From positions 124,001-188,000 of the forward strand of contig JACTNB010000006.1 of assembly GCA_014584345.1 (NCBI GenBank): a stretch of 64,000 nucleotides of DNA, written 5' to 3'. The notes under the pieces were generated by a model. It made no database searches. It was not told the DNA's origin and worked only from the letters and a program-made list of their open reading frames with translations. Shown in pieces: positions 18,956 to 27,991 of this stretch; position 1 is the stretch's first letter, and every line of letters starts with the position of its first letter. The position numbers were made by a program, and so were the translations under genes. Origin of the DNA: Planctomycetota bacterium. Its GTDB lineage: Bacteria; Planctomycetota; Planctomycetia; Planctomycetales; Planctomycetaceae.

Positions 18956-20446
18956 TCACGCAAGGACCCCCGGGATGACTTTCCAGCTTTGCGCTACCCC
19001 CGTAAGTCGTTCCTGCCGTCCCTGATGTTCGTGGAACAACTCGTCGGGAGCCAACCCCAGCGCGGTGAGTATCGTTGCGTGCAGGTTCTTGACAGGCTGG
19101 GGGTGTTCCTCGGCACGCAGGCCGATGTCATCCGTGGTCCCGATGCTGCTCCCTGCGCGAACGCCCCCTCCCGCCAGCCAGATATTGAAGCCATAGGGAT
19201 TGTGATTGCGGCCTTCGTTCCCCTGCTTCATCGGTGTCCGTCCGAATTCGCCGGCCCAGATCACCAGCGTGCTGTCGAGCAACCCCCGTTGCTTCAGATC
19301 GGCAAGCAATGCGGCAACGGGCTGATCGGTCTGCGCCGCATTGCGGCGGTTGTAGTCCGTGTTCTTGTCATGACCATCCCACCCCAATTTGTCCACGGCG
19401 TTATAGATCTGCACAAAACGGACCCCCTTCTCAATCAACCGCCGGGACAGCAGACACATGCGGCCATACTTTGCCTTCGCGGCATCTTCGTCATGGAGTC
19501 CGTATGCCCGTTGGGTCGACTCCGTTTCTCTTTCAATTTCTCCAATATCGATCGCCTCGGACTGCATGCGGTAGGCCAGCTCGTACGAAGCAATTCGCCC
19601 CTCCAGGTCGAGAACTCCCGGGCGGTCTGCCGCATGCAAACGATTCACCGCCTGGGCAAAATCGAGCGTGGATCGCTGCGACTGCAAAAACTCCGCGGGG
19701 GGTGAAAGATTCAACACCGGCGATCCTTCGTGACGGAACTGCGTCCCCTGAAAAGCGGCGGGAAGAAAGCCGTTGCTCCAGTTCGCGGAACCTCCCAGGC
19801 CACCCACCTGGTACAGCAGCACATAACCAGGCAAATTCTGATTCAAGGAGCCTAAACCATACGTGATCCACGATCCCAGGCTGGGACGACCTCCCAGGAT
19901 CGCCCCGGTATTCATCAAGTATGTCGCCGGCGCATGATTGGAACTGTCGCTCACCATCGAACGGACGATGCATAACTCGTCCGCATGACGAGCCGTGTGG
20001 GGCAGCAGATCGGAAAACCAGTGACCACACGCGCCATGCCGGGCCCACTTCCATGGGCCAGACATCAACTCGTCCTTGCAGTGATTAAACACTCCCCCCA
20101 CCTTATCGGCATGCTGCTTGAATGTCTCCGGCACCGGCTGACCATTGAGCTTGACCAGTTCCGGTTTGTAGTCCATCAGGTCGAACGTGGCGGGCCCACC
20201 ATACTGAAACAGAAAAATCACCTGCTTGGCTCGGGGGGCAAAATGCGAAACCCGCGCCTGGAGCGGGTGCAGGGGATCGATCGCTATCCCTCCGGCCGAT
20301 TCCGCACGCAGTTCGTCCGCAAGCAGCGAGCCCAGGGCGACACCCGCAAAACCGGCCCCGAAACGCGTCAGAAAATTGCGGCGGCCTCCGACGTCGGGTG
20401 AAGTTCCACGCCATGTGTCATGCGAGACCAGCGACTCGGCATTCAT
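18956..20446 (-). CDS. DUF1501 protein with Tat-type signal
   Basis: 496 residues. The N-terminal RRNFLTRFGAGFAGVALGSLL has the twin-arginine and hydrophobic layout of a Tat signal. The body has the DUF1501 hallmarks: VIFLFQYGGPATFDLMDYKP, KFNHCKDE-type region, HAPATYLMNTG, GRPSLGSWITYGLGS, RFVQIYNAVDKLGWDGHD, STLVIWAGEFGRTP, and NPYGFNIWLAGGGVR. The family is related to the sulfatase/alkaline phosphatase fold and is massively expanded in planctomycetes; the biochemical role is not established. It lies 71 bases downstream of the cytochrome/DUF1549/DUF1553 gene and is surely co-transcribed with it, the standard pairing. Confidence 0.92.
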   Translation of the reverse strand: MNAESLVSHDTWRGTSPDVGGRRNFLTRFGAGFAGVALGSLLADELRAESAGGIAIDPLHPLQARVSHFAPRAKQVIFLFQYGGPATFDLMDYKPELVKLNGQPVPETFKQHADKVGGVFNHCKDELMSGPWKWARHGACGHWFSDLLPHTARHADELCIVRSMVSDSSNHAPATYLMNTGAILGGRPSLGSWITYGLGSLNQNLPGYVLLYQVGGLGGSANWSNGFLPAAFQGTQFRHEGSPVLNLSPPAEFLQSQRSTLDFAQAVNRLHAADRPGVLDLEGRIASYELAYRMQSEAIDIGEIERETESTQRAYGLHDEDAAKAKYGRMCLLSRRLIEKGVRFVQIYNAVDKLGWDGHDKNTDYNRRNAAQTDQPVAALLADLKQRGLLDSTLVIWAGEFGRTPMKQGNEGRNHNPYGFNIWLAGGGVRAGSSIGTTDDIGLRAEEHPQPVKNLHATILTALGLAPDELFHEHQGRQERLTGVAQSWKVIPGVLA

Positions 20447-20517
20447 GTTGTTTCTCCGCTATAACGGAATTCGTTGTCCATGCCCCGGGCGATGCTCTCC
20501 AGGGAAAAGACTCGCAC

Positions 20518-23500
20518 TTAATCCACATACACAAACTCATTCAAATTGAGGACGCCACGACATAAGTCGAATAGCGACTGAAACGCGGGTTGTTCGCGCC
20601 CCTCCTGGCGATATTGATCGAAGTGGCGCCGCAGTAGATCGTCCGCTAATTGAATTTCGGTCGCCCCCGGATCTCGAGTCAACGCCAGCCGGAAGGCCAC
20701 CACCGTTGCCTGCCGCCGAGAATCCGGCTGACTCATCTCCAGTTGCCCCAGGCAAGCGGCCACGCGCCGCGCGAACGCCTCGGCACAACGGATCCCCTCC
20801 GGACTGTTAAGCAGCGTCAACGCCTGGGGAGCAACCACGGTGGTATCGCGACGCGCGCACGATACCGTCGTGTCAGGCAAGTCGAAAACCTGCAGAAACG
20901 GTATGGGCAGGCACCGTTTGCGAACCAGAAACAAACTCCGCACGTCGGTTTGCTCCACCGGGTCGGTATACCATCCCTGCATTCGCCCCCCATCCTTCCC
21001 TTCCAGGGCTTCGAGAATGGCGGGCTGCGCGTTCAAAAGGTCCGCTGGCACCTCGGGCCACACCGGCTTACCGGACGCATCATCCCGTAGCAGTCCCGAA
21101 ACCGAAAGTAGGCTGTCTCGTATTGTCTCGGCATCGAGTCGCCTCATGTTTTGGCGCCAGAGCAGTGCATTTCCGCTCTCCACGACCTCTCCCGGAGATG
21201 ATTCGCGTGCCACGCGCGAGGCCTGCCGATACGTTGCCGAATGCACGATCCAGCGATGTAACTTCTTGATGGACCAGCCTTCCGCCACAAACCGGGTCGC
21301 CAGCCAGTCCAGCAACTCGGGATGCGTAGGAGGAGCCCCCGTGTACCCCAAATCGTTGGGCGTGGCCACCAGACCCGTCCCAAAATGCTGCTGCCAGATA
21401 CGATTGACAATCACGCGCGCGGTCCAGGGGTTCTCGGGCGAGGCAATCCACTGGGCCAAGGCCAGGCGGCGGCCCGTGGTCTGCTCGTGGGGTGGGAGAA
21501 TCGGGGCAGGCCCCGGCGACAAAACCGACACAAATCCGGGTTGCACTTCCTCGCGCGGAGATTGAAAATCCCCCTGATACAACACATATGTCGGCGGCGC
21601 GACAGGCCCGGAATCGCGTCCCCCCATGGCCAGGCGCGGCGATTGCTTCTCGGATTCGATTACCACCATCTCCCGTTTAAGCGATTCGATTTGCTCCTTG
21701 TGTTGCTCCGCGGATGCCTGCAATCGAGCCTCTTCGGCCCGGAGCGGTTCCAGTTTCGCATCGACGGAGGCATTGTGCCGTTTGATTCCTTCCAGGTCTT
21801 GCGCCAGTTCGATGACTACATCATCGCTCGGCACAAAACCGGAAAAAAATGCCTGCATGCGGTAGTGATCCGCCTGCGATAAGGGATCGTACTTGTGGTC
21901 ATGACACTGACAACACGACATCGTCATGCCCAGAAAGGCCGAGGCCGTCGTATTGGTAAGATCGGCCAGTATCTCGGCTCGTAGCCGATCCTCCTCCTGG
22001 AAAATCGAGGCGGTGCTGTCCCATTGCCCCAGCCGCAAAAAGCCGGTGGCAATCAAGGCATCCGCCTCCGCTAGTGTGCGCGGAGGACTGGGAACCATCT
22101 CGTCCCCGGCAAGTTGCTCTCGAACAAATTGATCGAACGGCTTGTCGGAATTAAACGACCGGACGACATAATCGCGATATTGCCAGGCCAGGGGACGGAA
22201 TTCGTCCCGTTCATAGCCCTGTGTATCGGCGTAACGCACAACATCCAGCCAGGCGCGAGCCTGTTGCTCGCCATAACGCGGCGATGCCAGCAGTCGGTCC
22301 ACCAATAACGCATAGGCGTTGGGAGTTGAATCGGCAAGAAACGCGGCAACCTCCTCGGGAGTGGGAGGCAGACCAGTCAGATCAAATGTCAATCGTCGGA
22401 TGATCGTCCGCCGATCCGCTGCGGGAGACGCTGCGAGACCCGCTGCCTCGAGACGGCGAACCACGAAGTCATCGATCATGCGGGATTCATGGGGCTCCTC
22501 GGAATCCGGTTCGGACTGCCGGGAATTTTGCCGATCTCCCGGAATGCTGAAGTTAGTTTGTCCGGGCGGTTTCAACGACCACAAGTCCAGTCGTTCGCCC
22601 CGGAACAATTTGCGTATCGGGTTTCGTGCATCCGTGAAGGCATCGCCCGGCCAATCCAGGGGAGTCGCCCCATCGAAATCGAGCAGATGGGGCCGATAGG
22701 CATCCAGGGAGGCCAGACTCGGGCCGAGCAGCATCGCATCAAAATAGGCAGCCGTGCCCCCATCGCAGGTTGGCGCGCAGCCTGTCAGGGTGAATTCTCC
22801 CATGTCCTTCCATAAATCGAACGTTTGCACGGACCATTCCGTCGGTGCCTGCGCGCCAACGGATATCGCGGACCACCCTGTGGTGTTCGGGCCAGCGACA
22901 TAACGTCCCTTGGGGTTATCGGCGGCGGGCCATTTCCCCTGCGAGGCCAACTCCAGCATGACACTCCCGCCGCCCCGCTTTTTCCAGGCCAATCGCAGAA
23001 AACGATACTCCCCTGTACCTGGATGTTCGCGGATCGGGAAGTGCCAACCGGGAATACTCGCCGCATCACGCTGCAAGGGCGTGATCTCCAACGACACCCG
23101 GCCCGAATAGGGGGCTTCGGTTACTAGCCGCGCGGTCCCATTCCCCTGAGTCAATCGTCCTGGAAAGGAAACATCCTCCTCGAACAGGACCACGGGCGGT
23201 TCCGGCCAGATGGCCCCGGCCCGTATCCAGTCCACCAACAGGTCGATTTCGCGCTGCGACAGTTTTTGCTTGGGAGGCATCTGCAAATCGGGATTGCCAA
23301 ACGAAATCGCCTGCACCAGCAAGCTTTTGCCGGGATCCCCAGGCACAACGGCCGGCCCCCGTGCTCCCCCCGCCCGTGCAGCAGACAACGAATCCAGCCG
23401 AAGTTCCCCATCCTGCTGATCCGGTCCATGGCACGATAGGCATTTACTGGCCAGCAACGGCAACACATCATCCGCAAAGCGTGAGACCTCATCGCCCCTT

Positions 23501-23565
23501 GCCGGAACATTTCCCCACAAAGCAGCCGAAATCAGCAGGGCAAATATCACTCGTAGCAGCGGCAT
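20518..23565 (-). CDS. Planctomycete cytochrome c / DUF1549 / DUF1553 protein
   Basis: 1015 residues with an N-terminal signal peptide. A haem site CLSCHG sits at about residue 42. The following region includes PGKSLLVQAI and MPPKQKLSQREIDLLVDWI, typical of the PSCyt1 domain. Residues about 130-310 form a beta-rich insert (SGRVSLEITPLQ, FDLWKDMGEFTLTGCAP) that resembles a carbohydrate- or ligand-binding sandwich. DUF1549 starts near DDFVVRRLEAAGL (FDLTGLPPTPEEV, ARAWLDVVRYADTQGY) and includes a second CxxCH in CCQCHDHKYDP. DUF1553 follows with VNRIWQQHFGTGLVATPNDLG and NMRRLDAETIRDSLL. It should be periplasmic. It is paired with the DUF1501 gene just downstream. Confidence 0.92.
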   Translation of the reverse strand: MPLLRVIFALLISAALWGNVPARGDEVSRFADDVLPLLASKCLSCHGPDQQDGELRLDSLSAARAGGARGPAVVPGDPGKSLLVQAISFGNPDLQMPPKQKLSQREIDLLVDWIRAGAIWPEPPVVLFEEDVSFPGRLTQGNGTARLVTEAPYSGRVSLEITPLQRDAASIPGWHFPIREHPGTGEYRFLRLAWKKRGGGSVMLELASQGKWPAADNPKGRYVAGPNTTGWSAISVGAQAPTEWSVQTFDLWKDMGEFTLTGCAPTCDGGTAAYFDAMLLGPSLASLDAYRPHLLDFDGATPLDWPGDAFTDARNPIRKLFRGERLDLWSLKPPGQTNFSIPGDRQNSRQSEPDSEEPHESRMIDDFVVRRLEAAGLAASPAADRRTIIRRLTFDLTGLPPTPEEVAAFLADSTPNAYALLVDRLLASPRYGEQQARAWLDVVRYADTQGYERDEFRPLAWQYRDYVVRSFNSDKPFDQFVREQLAGDEMVPSPPRTLAEADALIATGFLRLGQWDSTASIFQEEDRLRAEILADLTNTTASAFLGMTMSCCQCHDHKYDPLSQADHYRMQAFFSGFVPSDDVVIELAQDLEGIKRHNASVDAKLEPLRAEEARLQASAEQHKEQIESLKREMVVIESEKQSPRLAMGGRDSGPVAPPTYVLYQGDFQSPREEVQPGFVSVLSPGPAPILPPHEQTTGRRLALAQWIASPENPWTARVIVNRIWQQHFGTGLVATPNDLGYTGAPPTHPELLDWLATRFVAEGWSIKKLHRWIVHSATYRQASRVARESSPGEVVESGNALLWRQNMRRLDAETIRDSLLSVSGLLRDDASGKPVWPEVPADLLNAQPAILEALEGKDGGRMQGWYTDPVEQTDVRSLFLVRKRCLPIPFLQVFDLPDTTVSCARRDTTVVAPQALTLLNSPEGIRCAEAFARRVAACLGQLEMSQPDSRRQATVVAFRLALTRDPGATEIQLADDLLRRHFDQYRQEGREQPAFQSLFDLCRGVLNLNEFVYVD

Positions 23566-24013
23566 GTGGATTCTCCGCTTCCTGCGATTACGGCCGATTC
23601 ATTCCACTCAGCAGGCAATCGGTAACAGGGGACATGGTTCTCTGGCAATCCATACTTTGTCCTACCGGCGAATTGGCGTTGCTCCTGGCCCATAGAGGGA
23701 TCCCCGCAATGGTTCTGAAGACACCCTGTCTCTGTCCGGCGAATCCGCACGGGCCCCCGTTTTTTCATGCATCAATCCGAAAATACGCCGACCTTCGCAT
23801 GGCCCGGGACTCACATAATCTACCATTGATGCGGGCAAGGTTTCCAGCGTGAAACAGAGTCCCGGCCCTGCGCATCCAGCGCGCCGGTCAGGAAGCAGGC
23901 CACGCGGGCGCGACAAATCGCAATCTCGCGAATGGCACATAGTCCCCTTAAGGGACATCAATGCGAAGCTAGCGGCTCAACTCTGACCTGCTCCTCAGCA
24001 CAGCAAGCCGCGA
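23566..24013. other. 448-base stretch without a supported gene
   Basis: Upstream region of the - strand cytochrome gene and downstream region of the - strand methyltransferase gene. Open frames on both strands here have poor composition and no recognisable motif. A short dyad GTCCC-5 bases-GGGAC (23942-23956) is visible but too weak to call. The promoter of the gene at 23565 probably lies here, but I cannot point to clear boxes. Confidence 0.4.
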
Positions 24014-24721
24014 TCAGGCTGCTTTTTTGCCTTCATACGTTGCGGAGACAACCAGCCGTCGTCCGTACAGAGACTGCTTCGAGCCCGCCTGACGCCAGAA
24101 GGATTGTTCTTCTTCGTCCCGGGCGTGCTTCAGTTTACGACTGCAGTAGCCACTCTGTGGCAATGCCAGAATCCGTTCATAAAAGTGCTTGGGTTTTGTT
24201 TCTTCGACTTCGTGCAACGTGATCTCGGTGAAGCCCGCCAATTTTAAGTACATATACAAATGCGGAAACGACCAGGGGGTGATATGCATGTGCGTCCCGC
24301 GCTGGATCTTCCCAACCAGGCAGGGAAAACTGGGAAAGAAGCCACGCCACAAATACTGCAACTTCGAAGCAGGAAACCAGACGTTTGGCGTCGTCACCAC
24401 GATCAAGCCTCCCTCCACAAGATGGCGGGCAGCGTGCTCGATCAACAGCAAGGGGTTGCCCACATGCTCAATTCCTTCGCAGGTGATGAAGGCTTCGTAC
24501 TTGCCGAGTTTCTCGGGCAACCCATAATCGAGATCGCACTTTTCAAACCCGGCATAACCCTCTGGTTTCTCCTCGAACAAATCCAACCCCGTCATGGCGG
24601 GCTGATAGTCTAATTCCTTTAGCAACCAACCATCTCCGGAAGGGGCGTCCAGAATAGTTGCGGGCTGCTTTTCGTTAACGATTCGAGCAACCACGGGTCG
24701 GTTTGCCTTGCCACTTGTCAT
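24014..24721 (-). CDS. Class I SAM-dependent methyltransferase
   Basis: 235 residues. Motif I is ATILDAPSGDGWLLKEL (Gly-rich loop with DAPSGDG), followed by GLDLFEEKPEG (acidic residue for the SAM ribose), EAFITCEGIEHVGNPLLLI (motif IV/V) and HLVEGGLIVVTTPN (post-motif). This is the Methyltransf_11/23 pattern common in polysaccharide and lipid biosynthesis clusters. The C-terminal third has a basic aromatic segment (WRGFFPSFPC, HMHITPWSFPHLYMYL) that may form the acceptor site. It lies 74 bases after the glycosyltransferase gene on the same strand, so a joint role in modifying a surface glycan is plausible; the acceptor is unknown. Confidence 0.85.
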   Translation of the reverse strand: MTSGKANRPVVARIVNEKQPATILDAPSGDGWLLKELDYQPAMTGLDLFEEKPEGYAGFEKCDLDYGLPEKLGKYEAFITCEGIEHVGNPLLLIEHAARHLVEGGLIVVTTPNVWFPASKLQYLWRGFFPSFPCLVGKIQRGTHMHITPWSFPHLYMYLKLAGFTEITLHEVEETKPKHFYERILALPQSGYCSRKLKHARDEEEQSFWRQAGSKQSLYGRRLVVSATYEGKKAA

Positions 24722-24795
24722 CGCTGTTCCCCTCCGCTGAATGTTCTGTTTTTTTTCCGACGAAACGATGCCTGGCCCAATTAAAGAGAAACTGG

Positions 24796-25992
24796 TCAGG
24801 CCGATTTACGCTTCATGCTCTCTGTTCCTCCCTCGATTTGACGAGGGATAAGGCAGAACCGCGCACCGGCCTTGCCTGCCGGCGAGGATGCATGGACCCT
24901 GTAAAACACCTCTTCCATGCGATCCAGCATTGTCTCGAAACGAAATCGCTGCTGGGCCACACAATGTCCGGCTTCCGCTAATCGCCGACAGAGCGCTTCG
25001 TCATCGAGCAACCTGTTCAGACTTGAGGCCAAACTCGCAACATCGCCCGGTGGAACGATCAGTCCCGTCACTTCGTGCTCCACGGCTTCGCGGATACTCC
25101 CCGCCGATGTCGTGAGTACCGGCAACTGGCAACTCATCGCCTGCATGATACTTTGAGGCACTCCCTCGACCGATCCAAACGACGGCAGTGCGAACAGATC
25201 CAATGCCTGCAACCAGCGAACCACATTCGCCTGATGGCCCACCCGATGCACGCGTGCCGAGAGCCCCAGTTCCTCGATTTTTTCCTCGATCATCGGGCGC
25301 GACAGGCCATCCCCCACAAACACCAGATCGAAATCATCGCGCGGCAAGTCTCGCATCGCTTCACACAGATGTATGTGCCCCTTTTCGCGACGCAGGGCCG
25401 CCACAATCCCTACCAGTTTCCGGTCGAGTGGTAAACCAAGTTCCTTGCGGGCGGCAATCGGGTCGCCCGGCTGAAACCGCGTGGTATCAATTCCTGTCGG
25501 AATCGAACGCATTTTCTCGCGACGCACGCCATTTCGCGTTGCCAGCGAATTCACGATCTCGACACCACACGTCACAACAAAATCGGCTCCCCGGCGATAA
25601 AGCCAGTTCGAGGCAATATTCCGGGAAACGGGCAAACCAACATGCCGGGTTCGAACGATGCCGGGACGCCGCCGCATCCCACGAGCCGCCAGACTGAACA
25701 GCCAGCTATCCGTCGAACTGTGCGTGTTGATAATATCCACGGAGTTCCGCCGCAACCAATTGTAAGCTGCCTTCAACCCCGCCCCGTTCTTTTTCTGGAT
25801 GTCAATCGTCTCCGCGGGAACGCCGAATTCATGCGCCCGCCGAGCCATCGTCGATTCCGGAGTACACACCACGCGCACGTCATGCCCACGCTCCAGAAAC
25901 CCTCGGGCCTCGGTCAAGATGCGGACTTCCTGCCCTCCCCAGCCCCAGGAACTCTCGGTATGCACTATTGTCAAGGGTCTTCCAGCGTCCAT
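24796..25992 (-). CDS. GT4-family glycosyltransferase (GT-B fold)
   Basis: 398 residues from the ATG at 25992, which has AAGGA five bases upstream; a GTG one codon earlier (25995) is possible. The N-terminal domain begins IVHTESSWGWGGQEVRI with the GGQE donor-side loop. The C-terminal domain has GIVAALRREKGHIHLCEA, VFVGDGLSRPMIEEKIEELGL, RVHRVGHQANVVRWLQALDLFALPS in sequence, then the EGVPQSIMQAMSCQLPVLTT motif with the EX7E-type arrangement, and TGLIVPPGDVASLA. This is a typical retaining GT4 enzyme acting at the cytoplasmic face of the membrane in glycan or glycolipid assembly. The donor and acceptor cannot be inferred. It is coupled upstream to a possible small ORF (25992-26228) and downstream to a methyltransferase. 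Confidence 0.9.
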   Translation of the reverse strand: MDAGRPLTIVHTESSWGWGGQEVRILTEARGFLERGHDVRVVCTPESTMARRAHEFGVPAETIDIQKKNGAGLKAAYNWLRRNSVDIINTHSSTDSWLFSLAARGMRRRPGIVRTRHVGLPVSRNIASNWLYRRGADFVVTCGVEIVNSLATRNGVRREKMRSIPTGIDTTRFQPGDPIAARKELGLPLDRKLVGIVAALRREKGHIHLCEAMRDLPRDDFDLVFVGDGLSRPMIEEKIEELGLSARVHRVGHQANVVRWLQALDLFALPSFGSVEGVPQSIMQAMSCQLPVLTTSAGSIREAVEHEVTGLIVPPGDVASLASSLNRLLDDEALCRRLAEAGHCVAQQRFRFETMLDRMEEVFYRVHASSPAGKAGARFCLIPRQIEGGTESMKRKSA

Positions 25993-26228
25993 CACGATCC
26001 TTCATGGTAATTGCCGTTCCCGCATTTGGGGCATCCTCGCCGTTCACAGGGTCGTATAGTGGAAATGGATCTAATTCCGCAACGGCAATCCTCGCCAGTT
26101 GAGTTGGTGAACGCCAATTTTTCCACGAAATCATAAGGCCTGACTTCCTTGCCGGAGAGGTCAGGTCGACAGAAGGCGATTCGCACCCGGCCACGCCTCA
26201 CCTCCATGTCGACGCGATCGTTCCGCAA
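25992..26228 (-). CDS. Possible small zinc-ribbon-like protein, weakly supported
   Basis: 78 codons from a TTG; other starts further in are possible. The C-terminal half has cysteines spaced like a zinc ribbon: DCRCG, then CERRGCPKCGNG. Its stop codon TGA overlaps the ATG of the glycosyltransferase gene, which would be a normal coupling arrangement and is the main reason to list it. GC at third codon positions is fairly high in the first half and falls in the second. I find no full match to a known family from memory; it may be a chance frame in the leader of the glycosyltransferase gene. Confidence 0.3.
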   Translation of the reverse strand: MRNDRVDMEVRRGRVRIAFCRPDLSGKEVRPYDFVEKLAFTNSTGEDCRCGIRSISTIRPCERRGCPKCGNGNYHEGS

Positions 26229-26423
26229 AAATCCGAACCTTCACCAGAATCCTCTGGACAGTTTCACGAGGCGCGAGTTAACATGCCTGAGATATCACGT
26301 ATCATCACTGTAAAAAAGAAGAACTTCACTCTGGCATTTGCTTCCGTGAAGCGCTGCTTGCATTGACGGCATTTCCTTCGGGGCAGAAACTTAAATCTCT
26401 CTCTGCACAACAAGAGTGAACAC

Positions 26424-27830
26424 ATGAGCCGATCCGCCGCTTCGTTCCATAAATTGCAGCAACCTTCTCATCACGGCGGGAGTTCCTTCGCAGCTTATGC
26501 CCCGCCGGTCGATCTGTTGCAGGTAGGCAGTGGACGACGTTGGTTTTTGAGGACCGGACTGGCTGGTCTGGCGGGGCTTTCACTGCCCGATCTGTTACAT
26601 CACAAGGCCCAGGCGAACTCGGATCGAACGCGAGCCAAGGTAAATTCCGTAATTCTCGTCTGGTTGTCGGGCGGAGCCAGCCAGATCGATACTTGGGATC
26701 CCAAACCGCAGGCGCCGAAGGAAATTCGTGGCCCTTTCGGCACAATTCAAACCTCTGTCGCCGGAATCGAAATTTGCGAGTTTCTCCCTCGGCAAGCAGC
26801 GATGATGGACAAGTTCGCCATCATTCGCTCCATGGATGCCTCCGCCAGCAACCATACGCCCACGACTTTTCAGGCTGCCAACCCCAAGTCGCGTCGTGTC
26901 GCCGACAGCACCCAGGATGGCGGCGGATACCCTTCGATGGGGTCCGTGGCTGCTAAATTTCGCGGCCCCAATGTGCCCGGCGTCCCTCCCTTTGTTGCCT
27001 TGGCCGACAGCCTCAAAGCCGATGTCTACGGGGCCGGGCTGTTGGGGTACGATTACGAACCCCTGGACGGCATCTCCGCCGCCGGCAAGTTCAATCCTCC
27101 AGCGGGCATCGATGCCTTCCGCCTGAACGATCGCCATCAACTGCGGGCACAACTTGATCAATTCCGCCAACACACGGAGTTATCGCCCGGGCTGGCCCTC
27201 CAGGATCGGTATGTCCAGGAAGCCTACCAGATGGTGGCCTCGGGAACGGTCGCCAAGGCATTCGATATTCAACAGGAACCCGAACGGGTTCGAGAACAGT
27301 ACGGCACCACTTCGTTCGGTAAAAAAGCGTTGCTGGCCCGGCGGCTCGTGGAAGCCGGCGTCACGTTCATCACCCTCAGCGATGCCTGGGGACACTGGGA
27401 TCATCACGGCGATGATGTCCGCTGGGGCGGGATTGAAAAAGGCTTGAAGCCGATGTTGCCTGGCTTCGACCATGGCATCACCACGCTGATAGGCGATCTG
27501 GAACAGCGCGGCCTGCTCGAATCCACCCTGGTGCTTGTACTGGGAGAATTCGGAAGAGGCCCGGTGATCAATGCGAAGCTGGGACGAGACCACTGGACCC
27601 CCGTAATGTCGATGCTTGTCGCCGGCGGCGGGGTTCCGGGCGGGCAGGTGATTGGTGCAACCGACTCGCGCGGTGCCGCAATTCAGGAGCGGCGCCTCGG
27701 TCCCGGGGATCTGGCAGCCACCGTCTTTCTCAAGCTGGGCATCGACCCCTCCAGCCATTGGCTGCATCCCAGCGGTCGCCCCACGCCGCTGGTCGAAGGA
27801 GACGCCGCACCCATTGCGGAGCTGGGATAA
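26424..27830 (+). CDS. DUF1501 protein, solitary
   Basis: 468 residues. The N-terminus has about 40 polar residues and then GRRWFLRTGLAGLAGLSLPDLL, a Tat-like signal. Family landmarks are VILVWLSGGASQIDTWDPKP, IRSMDASASNHTPTTFQA, YPSMGSVAAKF, VTFITLSDAWGHWDHHGDD, STLVLVLGEFGRGPVIN and RDHWTPVMSMLVAGGGVPGGQ. The H-rich SDAWGHWDHHGDD region is in line with a metal-binding phosphatase/sulfatase fold. Unlike the other two copies in the window, no cytochrome/DUF1549 gene is next to it; it is transcribed alone, diverging from the - strand glycosyltransferase/methyltransferase pair. Confidence 0.9.
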   Translation: MSRSAASFHKLQQPSHHGGSSFAAYAPPVDLLQVGSGRRWFLRTGLAGLAGLSLPDLLHHKAQANSDRTRAKVNSVILVWLSGGASQIDTWDPKPQAPKEIRGPFGTIQTSVAGIEICEFLPRQAAMMDKFAIIRSMDASASNHTPTTFQAANPKSRRVADSTQDGGGYPSMGSVAAKFRGPNVPGVPPFVALADSLKADVYGAGLLGYDYEPLDGISAAGKFNPPAGIDAFRLNDRHQLRAQLDQFRQHTELSPGLALQDRYVQEAYQMVASGTVAKAFDIQQEPERVREQYGTTSFGKKALLARRLVEAGVTFITLSDAWGHWDHHGDDVRWGGIEKGLKPMLPGFDHGITTLIGDLEQRGLLESTLVLVLGEFGRGPVINAKLGRDHWTPVMSMLVAGGGVPGGQVIGATDSRGAAIQERRLGPGDLAATVFLKLGIDPSSHWLHPSGRPTPLVEGDAAPIAELG

Positions 27831-27991
27831 ATCGCCAGCTCCGCCAGGTCGGCTCCGAACGCGCCATTCGTCGCGGGACTCACGCTCGAATGAGGCCATC
27901 CTGATTTATGATTGTCGCTGGAAATGGGAACTCATGATTTCCACCAACACCGGACGATGATAGGGTAGATTCCGTGGAAAGGATGCCCTGG

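Noticed and set aside
23361..23852. Open frame of 163 codons partly in the gap upstream of the cytochrome gene
   Set aside because: Half overlaps the start of a strong gene on the other strand, and the rest lacks any motif or ribosome site.
23942..23956. GTCCC/GGGAC dyad
   Set aside because: A 5-bp stem is expected by chance, and no nearby feature supports it.
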